Assembly: GCA_019614645.1 (NCBI GenBank)
Contig: JABWDB010000004.1
Location: 16,554,001-16,618,000 of the forward strand
Direction: 5' to 3'
DNA: 64,000 nucleotides
DNA from: Stratiolaelaps scimitus
Taxonomy: Eukaryota; Arthropoda; Arachnida; Mesostigmata; Laelapidae
This document shows positions 13,505 to 24,047 of this stretch, piece by piece. A program made the position numbers and the translations under genes. A model generated the notes under the pieces. It was not told where the DNA came from and ran no database searches. It saw nothing but the letters and a program-made list of their open reading frames with translations. Position 1 is the first letter of the stretch. The number at the start of each line of letters is the position of its first letter.

Positions 13505-14660
13505 GCAGCAACCACGGCCACCGACTAGGCAAGCGAGCACGCAGGCAGGCGACCATGTTTCGCCAGTCCGCTCCGACTGCTTCGGGTCTAGCAGTGGCCG
13601 AGCCGGGGCCCAACCATCGGTTGGTTACAATCGCTCGTTGCTGCGGCTGCTCCTGTCACCTTCGTTTCTTTTGCTGCGCTGGTGCTGCTGCCTTTTGGGC
13701 CGTGAACTGGGTCCGTTCTGCTGAGCCCGTGCGCGGTTCTCATCTATTTCTGCTGCCAGCTCTCCTCCTGCAACAGCCACTTTGCAGCCGCCGTCGCCGC
13801 TGCCGCCGTCGCAGTTACGGCTGAAGCCGCTGTAGCTCGGCGCCGCCGCCGCCACCGCCGCCGCAGCAGTTTGAGTGACTGACGCGGACTATAATTTGAA
13901 ACATCAAAGAGTGACAGCACGTCAAAAGAGGGCTCGCTCGCTTGCTCGGTCGCCGGCTAGCACTTGCGAGCAGCGGGCGGCCAGCGGCAGCAAGAGCCAC
14001 CACTGCCCGCTGCTTGGTATTACCGGCCAGTGGGGCTCGTTCGTGGTTGCTGCTGTTGTTGTTGTTGGCGGCGGCGGCGGCGGCGACGCCTGCTTGGTTG
14101 GTCTGGACGACCGGGCGGACGGATCAACTGCTGCGGCTGCAGAGGCAGTGGCATTCAGACTCTCAGCAGCCGTCCGAACTGAACGGGCGCCAGTCCCCCT
14201 GCTGCTGCTGCTGCTACTGGTTGTTCTCGGTTGTTGCTAGCGAGCTGGCAATAACCGAGAACCGGACGGAACGACGGCAGAGAACTGCAGCGGCGGCGGC
14301 GGCTGCGTTCACGTCGTTGGAGTCGGAGTGGCTGACTTTGCGCTCATAGTCGGACCAAACGAATGAACGCACTGTCGGACGCACGGCCGCCTCGTTGGTT
14401 GTTACTTGGTCCGTCCCTTCGTTCGTCAGTGGCGGTCGACTTCCGATAACCGGCCAGTGGCTGCTGGCGACTGCTGCATGGTCGACTTGTTTGTTGTCGT
14501 GGGCTGTTCTTGCCTCGCGTGGCTTGTCTCCGGACGACGACCGTTTGTTATGGGTATTGCCTCTGCTGCTGCTGCTCGGGCTGCCTCGGTTGCTGCAGGC
14601 GTTCGCAACCGGCCTGAGCTGCACGGGCCCGAGCTGAAGTTGAGCGCCGCGCGCGTTTTT
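13400..14660. other. GC-rich CNG-repeat island next to the linker exon
   Basis: This dense cluster includes a (CAG)10 tract at 13473-13502 followed by CTG, CCG and GGC runs up to about 14600. CpG is abundant. Many frames are open only because of the repeats. It lies 0.5-1.8 kb upstream of the linker exon in transcript direction, within intron 3. An alternative promoter or enhancer is possible but unproven. Confidence 0.4.
13473..13502 (+). repeat. (CAG)10 microsatellite
   Basis: Ten uninterrupted CAG units inside the GC-rich island. Confidence 0.96.
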
Positions 14661-15199
14661 TCAAATTATTAATACTACGCATGCAGCACTAGTGCCTGTG
14701 GCAACAGAAGCGTGCTATTGGTCACGTTGTTGTCGTTGCTGTTGTTGTTGTTACCGTTGAATTTGCTGCTTATGCTGCTGTTGCAATCTCTAACTGAGAG
14801 ACTTCTCTAGCGATGCACGTTTTAGCTTCGTTGTTATGTGCGTTTTGTTCATAGGTCGACGCTGTCTATAGGTCTAGCCTTACGTTGCTATGCATTGCGT
14901 CAATGACACTGGATGCTGCACGAGGGCCCCTATATGTGAGTTTGGGGAACGCTATGTCTGTCTGTCGGTGTGTCTGTGTGTTAGTGCCTACCTGGAGTGT
15001 AACTACACGTGTGTGCTTGCTCGCCCACATATATTATGTATATAATGTGTATAATATATATAATAGTATGTCTAGAGTCGATGTGGGACTGGGTATGTTT
15101 CTCTGTAACTGTGTCTGCGTGTTTGGTGTGCGTGCATGGATCCATAATATAGTATAATGTTATTATACATCTCCATGCCTCTTCGTGCTTCATAGAGTC

Positions 15200-17360
15200 T
15201 TCAATGAGGCTGACGCTCACCTCCCCCCCCCGTCTCGTCCACCACTACAGTCTCGTTTCCACAGCAACAACAACAACAGCAGCAGCAGTTCTCCAACTCT
15301 TCCGCTCTCTTGCAGGTCTCGTCGCCAAGAAATGCTTCTTCTCAGCAAAGGGACAACCCTTCACTGCCTCACTATCCATGTGTCTATCTGTCTGTCCAAC
15401 GCTACCACCACTCTTTGGTCATTGCCATTTGCTGTTTTATGTCGTTGTTGTTGTTATTGTTGTTGTCTGTTGCTTCTTACTGGTGCAACGCGCATTGGCA
15501 AGAGGACGAAAGGAAACGAAGAAGTTTAAGAAGTCAAAGAGAAGAACGAAGTCGACGAAAATGAAGTAGAGAGAAAACACCACAACAACAACAACAACGG
15601 CGATGACGACGGCAGCAACGATGGAAAAAGTCCGGTAGTAGCCGCCGCCGCCGCCGCCGCCGTCATAGAGCGGAATCGGGCACTGGCAGTGACAGTGGTA
15701 GTGCCGGCACTAGTAGTTGTAGTTGTAGTCGGATATTGAAGAAGTGAGTCGGGCTGGGCTGGGCTGGGTTGGGTCGGATAGGGTCGGGTCGGGCCGAGTC
15801 GACTCGAAAATGATGAAAATGCTGCGGGGATGGAACTCCCCAGCTCAGATCGGCCCGAACGTGGCCGTCGTTGGCTGTCTGTCTGACAGCTGACGAGGCA
15901 GATCGGGACGGATAGGGGAAGATGCTGCTGCTGCTGTGGACGACACCGTTGCCGCTACCACCACCACCACTGCTGCTGCTGCTATTGCGGCTGATTGTGA
16001 GCGCAATATGTGCGCCTCATATTATATTCTCTATATCTCTGGCTATGGCCAACAGGAGCTACTACTGTTGCTTCCGAGAACGGTGGTCGGAACGGTGGTG
16101 GCCCAGCGTCCACATAAACGATTTCTGTTGTGGTGGCCACCAGCAACAACAAGTGACTCTTGGCATCGGCGGCGGTAGAGGCCGCAACGGCGACTATCGA
16201 CACCACCACACCACTGCTCTGTTACCAGCCGCAGAGAAAAGTAATGCACGCAACTAGTTGCAGCACTAAAGCCAAACCATAAAGCCATCCAGGACCCAAG
16301 TTGGCTATCGATTCGACGCGGGCGAATGGCAAAGAATTCTACGCTCTTTCACTCTGCTTCTCTCGATGTTCAAAGTTCTCTGAGGAAATTGGGAAACAAT
16401 ATGAAGCGGCCTCTCGCCTCGGCGCCAGAGGTGAGGCTCGTGGCGTGAACGATGCTGGCAGACCAACTACGCTAGCGAGTTTAGCCAACTTTGCGATATG
16501 CGTGTGCCAGGCCGTTGTCGTCGTCGTCGGCGACGAATTCGAACCAACGTCCGCCACGGCTTCGTACATGGCTTCGTGTATGGCTGCTGCGATTGGCCGC
16601 CCAGCCGCCCAGCCAGCCAGCCAGCCATCGAAACCTCACCGCCGCATCATCGCATGGCGCCGCGCCAAATGACAGCAGACCCCTCGTTGAGTTGGAGTTG
16701 ACTGGCCCGCCGGAACCGCGGCACAACAGCGGCACCAGCAGCGGTAAACACATCGTCGTTGTGGTCGTGGTCGCCACCATTGGCCCGATGAGAAAATGCA
16801 GAACGCACGACGGGACACTGGCTGCCTGACAAGCGACATCGGGAGACCGGGACGGGAGACATTAGAATCGAGACACAAGGAAAGTGTAGGGGAGCGCGAC
16901 TCTGTAGAAAGTCGAAAAGGGGGAAATTACGCCATGTGGAACTATTTGTGAATCAGCCCAATGTCCGTTGGCGACACTGCTCTGTGTCAATCGCGACGCG
17001 TCGGCGGCAGCAACAACAGCAACTGCACTAGCTACAGTTACTTGGAGAATCGTTGCCACCACGCCCGGCCCGGCCGACCGGCTGCTGACGTCGCTGCTTC
17101 TCAACAGAAAATCGAGAAGATGTCAACGAGAGAGCCGAAAGAGCCCTCTCTGTTTCACCACTCCGCGGGACGAGGAACACCGAGCACAGATAGAAAGAAA
17201 GAGAGCGAGACAGAGTCTGTATACCGCAAGAGAAGCCAGAATGAACCTGTCAAACGTTTGGGACCAGCAACCGCTCGGAAGCAACGCGCATAGAGGGCCA
17301 GGCGGGCGGAACGCCGGCCGCTAAGCAGACACGCTGGCCAGTCCACAGACACACGCTAGC
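15200..17360. other. GC-rich repeat island
   Basis: This block mixes CAA, TTG, GCC, CTG and CCA short repeats, a G-rich pentamer run at 15750-15797, and CpG-rich single-copy DNA. Open frames on both strands are repetitive, and none shows a recognisable domain. Confidence 0.35.
15750..15797 (+). repeat. degenerate G-rich pentamer array (GGGCT/GGGTC/GGGTT)
   Basis: About nine pentamers of the form GGGNN follow one another with small changes. This gives G-quadruplex potential and a loose resemblance to telomere-type pentamers. Confidence 0.7.
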
Positions 17361-17878
17361 TATAATATAACTGCACAACCAACGCATTCATTCGGCCGGC
17401 CGACAGACGTTGAGTGTGGTGATTTCTATATCGGAACTGTATATGTGCAGTCATAGCCGCTCGATCGAACAATAGCACCAGCAGCCGACCAAACGCGAAA
17501 TGCTGCGCATACTAAGAGTAGTAATATGTATTTATAATAGATCTGCTGTCGAGTGAGAGAGCTTGATTCCTCTCAGGCACTTGGATATGATGCATAAGAG
17601 GGTTGGTCTAAGGACCGAGGAATGGGGAGAAAATCAAATAGCAGCAATCGACAACAAATAGTTGTGTAACTCTAATGGAATTGTATTCGTAGTAGATTGA
17701 TTGTTGACACTATGAAACGTACTTATCATTGTCAGGAGTATACGTAGTGCAGATTCTCAACAAGACAAAACGAATCTCGTTAAGAACATTCACTAAGTTC
17801 GAACAGTAGGAGCGTGGGGCCAAACCGGGCACTAGGTAATATGCATCTATATATTATATATATATGGTGCTTCTAAAG

Positions 17879-17904
17879 TATATATATATATATATATATA
17901 TATA
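17879..17904. repeat. (TA)n microsatellite
   Basis: About 13 TA units, with a shorter TA run at 17848-17866. Confidence 0.93.
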
Positions 17905-20527
17905 CACGTTAGTTGTACTCCGTAGTTGTACCGCGTTCGCTGTAAATCGATTGTATAGATTGCCGAAATGTATATTTCTGGAGATGCGTTTCGTCATCGT
18001 CGTAGTCTACCGGAAGGCCAGCGTAGTGTTCCGAGGGTGGCACTATTCTCCAGCAGGAAAGTGGCTCGGCTTCAGTACAGTAGCAGTACTAGCCTCGCCA
18101 GCTTAATAGTTCGCTTGAACTAAACCTACAGCAGCCGTGATGCTGCCGCTGTTGTTGCTAGGTCCACCATTCGTGCTCTACCGTACATTGGCAGCCCGTT
18201 ACACAGTTCACTATAGTCGGCCGCGTCGCCGAGTCCGGGCTCTGCAGACTCGGTCTTTGTTACTCAGCACCCGCTTCATCGTCGTCGGCCCGGCGGAGAA
18301 ACACGGAGAGCAGCAACTAGCCAGGAGGTAGAGGACGAAGGGGCGCCTTTACCATAAATTGCCTGTCACTTGCAGCCAGACCTCCATCGCCTTCCTCCGC
18401 TCCGAAGCGCCAGCTCACTGGCTCGCTCGTTTCCACCTCCCTGGCGGTGCCTGGCCCTCGGCTCCGTTCCTGCACCCCCCATCTCTGGTCTCCCTCGTCC
18501 ACCCCCTCCCTGACTCGGCAATACCCCACAAAGCGTCGTGGGGGTAGTCGCCCAGTGAGTCGGGAGCTGGGTTAGGAACGGTGAGGGGAACCCCGTCGGG
18601 AAAGCTCCGTCCCACCAGCAGCGCCTCAGCCTCCCCCAACACAAGCAGAACTCTCCCTTCAGCCTCCACACCGTCAACCCAACCCCCAGCCCACAAAGAG
18701 AGCATTCCCTCTATGTGAGCGCTTGGTGGGCAGGAGTAGAGCCAGGGGTCTGTCTCCTGCCCTGGACTGGCTCGGCGCGACGACCACTCGGCCCCGTCGT
18801 CGTGAGCCGCCAGGGAGAGATATAGAAGACGCGAACGAGAGAGAGAGAGAGAGAGAGGAAGAGCAATGCACACCTTGTACGAGACGGCACGAAGAGCCAT
18901 CCCGACCAAGCTCGTAGCAGCACGAAGCCTGCTCGTAGGTGTATCCAAAACCTCCACAAGGAAGGGTAGTTGGATTCGGACCAACGAGGCTAGAACGTAG
19001 ACTGGTGTCGTCCAGTCGTGGGACTTTGCAATATACCCCCAAACGCCCACTCTCAAAATACATGTGCACGTGTATGTATCTATGTATGTATGAGTGCCGA
19101 CACCGTCACGTTAGATGAACTAACGGTGAAAGGAAGCTCCTCGAGAATTCGGCGCTCTGCGCACCTGCATGGCCCACCATTGTCACACCAGACTCCGAGT
19201 GATGCTGCTGCTGCTGTTGTTGCTGTTAGTCGCGGTGGCGGTAAGCATCCACCATCCATCGTAAGTCTAGCATAATAAGGATGTGTATCTGTTGGAGAAG
19301 GAGAGGTTTTCTCTGTACGAAAAAAACAGAGTAGGTCGAAGTTGGATAAACGCAGAATGAGACGGCGGTGGCACAATCTCACTAGGATGCTGCCGAGAGT
19401 GATGCCATGCTCGGGCAGCAGTAGACGATGAGCCACGGGAAAGAACGACATGGGAAGGGTAGACAGGAAGGTAGGCAGGCGGCCGTTGAATCGCTGCCGG
19501 ACGCGGCCGAAACGAATGGGGAACGAACGGCTTCCTCGACGTCAGCTGCCGGGAGACTGCTGCCTGGCTAGCAGCGCAGGCAAGCAGGCGCTTAGGTAGC
19601 AGGGAAGCAGAACACTTGGAGACAGCAGGGGCACAGGAGTCCTTTCGAGCCCCAACTTTTCGCATCCAGTGAGGGGATTCGGGAGGAGGACGGGGAGACG
19701 GGACGAGAAACGAGCGCTCACTCCTCACCGACCAACCAGGCAGCCTAGCGAGCGCCACCAGCCAGCACCCACCAGGAGTTCAGCAGGAGAGAACCAGCCG
19801 GCGGGGCGGCCATCCAGCTAGCTAACGACCCATTGTGCGGCGGTGGCGGCGGCGGTAGCAGCAGAGGCAAAAGCAGCAGCGGAAGAACCAGCGGCAACCC
19901 AACATTGCTGCTACAGTCGGATAAAAGTACTCGGCATTCTACCGACCGATGGACGGACAACGGTGCCAGTGACGGTGGTCACCCGTTCCTTTACGCGGGA
20001 GAGATAGGTACCCAAAGGGATAGACTAACAGACGTACAGTAGAGAGTTCAGGGAGAGGGACGATTGTGTTTGGGGGGGAGAGGACGCCGTCGTCGAGGCG
20101 GCCCGGGGAGTCGCGGACTCGACTGCCCGTCCGAGGGCCAACCCAAGTCCAACCAACAACAATGAGCCCGCCTCGAAAAGGGACGACATGAAGGCGAACG
20201 AACGAAGGGGAATTGGCTGACGAAACGAGGATGGTTGGCGGTGGTGCGCCCGCTCGTAGAAGCTGCTGCTGGTGGTGGCACCTTGAGACCTTTGGCTGAG
20301 ACCCTTATCCTCGATTCCGCTGGCTAAGATTATGTTGTGTGTTGAGCGTCGTTGAAAACTAAGTTGACGTTGATAGAGGCTGGCAGAGCCGGCTGATAAT
20401 GAGAACAGAATTACTGTCTCCTTGTGTAACAAAACGTCCTCAGCGATATTTACACGCATACTGAATATCAATTAATCGACCTTGGCAGCAAAGAACGAAG
20501 GATAGCTGATATTATCAGGTTACTTAC

Positions 20528-20629
20528 AGAGTTGTTGTACTTCGGGTACTGCCATGCGGAGCCGACTGCCCGCCTATATGGGCTGTTATCATCCTCGGCT
20601 CCCGGCTCGATATCGTCCATTACGTAGCC
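20528..20629 (-). CDS. candidate 34-codon cassette exon inside homothorax intron 3
   Basis: This 102-bp stretch is open on the minus strand. It lies between a strong acceptor (T/G-rich run ending TTTGCAG) and a consensus donor (TCT then GTAAGT). The peptide starts GYVMDDIEPGAEDD and ends SAWQYPKYNNS. It is acidic and then aromatic/basic, with no low-complexity character, unlike most chance frames nearby. It begins and ends in phase 0, matching the phase-0 intron between the HM exon and the linker exon, so inclusion would add 34 residues without shifting the frame. I do not recognise the peptide, and no comparable insert is known to me in Meis or Hth. It could instead belong to an unrelated nested gene, or be a fortuitous open frame. 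Confidence 0.4.
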
Positions 20630-21570
20630 CTGCAAACACACAAGAGAACAACGACAACCACACGAGACATGAGAACGTATACACACATATGTACGTATAG
20701 CAGAAGACCAAGTTAAATGCTACCATTACCGTGGAGCCACAGGATAGATTTTTTAATTGTTTTCTTTTCGGGAATTCGCATACAAACAAACCTTACTCTC
20801 TATTTCTCTCACTCGCAGATATCCTGCATTTTGAGCCGCACCAGAGGCCCAACGAACTCGTCGACAGAATCTGCTTGAGATGCTCGCCGATATCGGTGAG
20901 TAGCGGATATTCGGTGGAAATACTCGGCTAACACTCGGCTGGTTCCTTGGCTCCCCGCTAGGGACTGCTCGGCTCGGCCTTCTCCTGGTTATATTGTAGC
21001 TAGCCGCAGTACCATACGGGTCTAGCAGCACACCGCATCATCGGGGTTCACCGACAAGAGAAAGCCAGGGCTCCCACGATATTTCCCGGGCAAACAGCAG
21101 CGAGCTGTAGACCCTCGCGTCACGATGCTGCTCAGTTGCCTACAGCCTAGCTGCCTCAAATGCTATGACTCCGTGGCCAGCAGCAGCAGCAGCAGCTCGC
21201 AGAGCGGAGCACACAGGAGCGGTGGAGCTGTTCCCCACATAAATTTTCCTCCCCAGTCGAGCGACTCTGAGCGAGTCTCGCAAGCTGAGCACGGATCGGA
21301 TCAGCTCTGCTCTTGGCTCTCGCCTGTGTCCGGGGCTGTGCCGCCACCGCCGCCGTTCACACTGGCAATGGCTGCTTGGTCCAGAGGGCCAGCCGTGCCG
21401 AATAAGCAGTCGACGGACCAGGCAGCAAGACGGTCGTTCGGTCCAACGACCAAAAACCCGAGAGAGGATGACGGGCCAAGTTGGACAGTGGAATATTATC
21501 ACATAGGGTGCAACGTCGATTTTTGAATAAGACGCCACCGGTTAGATCAATCATAAACAACAATGTTGTG

Positions 21571-21574
21571 CATA

Positions 21575-21606
<32 letters not shown>
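21571..21606. repeat. (TA)n microsatellite
   Basis: TA array with one G interruption. Confidence 0.93.
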
Positions 21607-21666
21607 ATAGAATACATAAAACAAATCGGATGAGGAGAAGCAGGCAGAGTGAAGAACTTCACTTCT

Positions 21667-21702
21667 GTACCTCGAGTTTCACTGAAGTGAAACTCGAGGT
21701 AC
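21667..21702. repeat. perfect inverted repeat, 17-bp arms
   Basis: The left arm GTACCTCGAGTTTCACT (21667-21683) is the exact reverse complement of the right arm (21686-21702), with a GA spacer. It sits at the edge of an AT-rich stretch (21.70-21.91 kb) just right of a TA array. Confidence 0.95.
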
Positions 21703-23315
21703 AATATTTCAGTACCTTCATAAATTACACAAATGATCTGAACAGAAGAAATGCACTTACACTACTTATTGTTCACTGTATATTAGTGAAACTCCAGAGT
21801 TTCAGACGATATGAACGAAGAGTATTTAAACAAAATGCACATTTTTAGCAAACCATAATCTCTATGCAACTGCCAAGCTTTCATAATTAAGGACAAATCA
21901 AAAAACACTCTGGGGTGCATCGCAGTCCCACAGACTCATTATGAGTGGCCAACTAGTTAGGCCGCCTATCTTGAGGCTGATTCCTTCGTCAAGTCATTTT
22001 AGCGTCATCTTATCGCCTATGATTGGCTATATAGCCAGCCCTCGGTCTGGTATATTGCGCTTATCTATGTTATCTGTGCGCTATCTGCTTCGCCTGGCTC
22101 AATTTCGAGGACCACACGGCTGCCACCGACTCTCGGCTCTGCTCCATGCGTCGCTGGCACAGGGCAGTACATACTTGTCGGCCAGAAACTTCAACCTCAC
22201 CCCTGCCTAATGCGAATGACCTAATGCGTTATAGCGTCTACAATCTCGACACCAACGCCGATCCTGCCGACCCCGGAGGTCCGGGGTTTCCTGGACTTTC
22301 TGTCGCATGCTGTTTTGTACCAGCGACAGTCCAGTAACCACCAGGACGTGCAGCAGACGTTGGTTATCTCTCTCAGCGGCGTCCCCGCCTCTGCCTGGTT
22401 AACTGCATGGCCTTCACTGGCCCTCGACTTCGCTTCGCTTGGCTCTCGCCTTCAACTACAGACGCCACCGCATGATGGCTTAGCAGATATGGCGACGGCG
22501 ACCGCAAGATGGGCCGACGTTTTGATGGGAACGGAACGGACAAATAAGCCGAGCGCGTCGGCCTAGTCACATAAAATGAAGCCAGAAACGTCTACCTCGC
22601 CCAGCTATCCTGGCGGTGCATCCAGCTAGAGTATACGCGACTATCACGTACACGAAATTGACGAAATCAACAAACCGAACGTACCAAGTGGGCCCTCGTT
22701 AAAAAGCCACCGTTGCAAAATCAACTCTGAGCGTATTCCCTTACAGTTGCCCACTGGACGATGTTTTCATAAGGAATAAATCCAACGGCAATTTCATCCT
22801 TTCCAAGTGTTGTTATTCGTAGCCAGCATGTGTACGGAATGATATCCATGTGATACAAATCGCCGCTTGCCAACAATGCCTTCATATTGTCATACGAAGT
22901 GTTGTGTCGTGCGCGAATGGGGCGAGCCGATCATTCTCGACTGGTAATAGCCCCACCCCCGACTCCCATCATAAAGGCAATCACACATAGGCCTAGACTG
23001 GTGTTCCTTGTGCTGAATGCAATACAACCTAAAAGAAGATCCTAGGCAATTGTAGTCCCTCAAGGGCGCGGCAAGGCAGCGAACGATGGGTTCGACTGCC
23101 TTAATCCCAGTGGCCGCGCAGCAAATCCCTACATGGCATAGGGGGAAGAGCACCAAGCGATGCTTCTCGAAGGATTCACTACAAGGCAATGTTTTCTCGG
23201 GGATAAATGCAAGCGGGTACAAAGAAACAGCTGAGGATCAGCTAGGTGGCAACCGAGGCCTACCTCCGACTATTGCAGCCGATTCTCTCGATGGAGTGTC
23301 TCGATAATTATCCTC

Positions 23316-23341
23316 GCACACACACACACACACACACACAC
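23316..23341 (+). repeat. (CA)n microsatellite
   Basis: About 13 CA units. Confidence 0.96.
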
Positions 23342-24024
23342 GCCCCATCGGCTGATCGAGACCCGAATTTGGACAGCCTATGGGTCGCCGACAGCGTAGA
23401 GGGAATGGCTGCTCATCGACAATAGTTCACCGAATAAGACGTGTTTTATATCGTACCTCCTATGCGTTACAGCCTAACGAAATACGTCAGGTGGCGCTGC
23501 TAAGGTGGTTCTTATGACGGCATAGCAGTACGTAATTACGTGAACAGCGTAAATATAATTCATGTATCTTCGTCGCCTGATGAACACGCCTATCAAGTTC
23601 TACAAATTTGGGTTAGCGTCCATGCATCGTATGTTTCCGGTTCCGCGTCAGTGATTAACGGATGCTACCGGCTGAACTATCCGGACCCCATTATGAATAG
23701 CAAATTCCACCAGTTTAATATGAACACTGAACTCAAATTGGCCCATTCTGAGCCCAGCTGTATTTAATGCTAATATAAAATACCGCCTCAGTCTATGGTG
23801 AGGGCCACTCCGGCAGCGACGGCTATCGAAGACGCATATCTTCAAGACAATGATATCGACTTGTGCAAAATTGCCCAGAGGACCCGAATGATGGTAGCCG
23901 GTGGGTCGAGGGTCCGAGCAAGACCACCTCGATATCGCCTTCATGTGTTGCTTCTGCCATGGGACACTGCGAGCTTTTACGGAATCGAGGCTCTGAGATA
24001 GAGTTCAGTTCTTTTCGGCGGTGC

Positions 24025-24047
24025 GGGGGGAGGGGGAGGGGGAGGGA
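24025..24047 (+). repeat. G-rich run with G-quadruplex potential
   Basis: Four G tracts of three to six bases are separated by single A residues. Confidence 0.85.

Noticed and set aside
18415..19056. 213-codon minus-strand frame.
   Set aside because: It includes a Leu-Ser run from a GA/CT microsatellite; no recognisable domain and no splice support.
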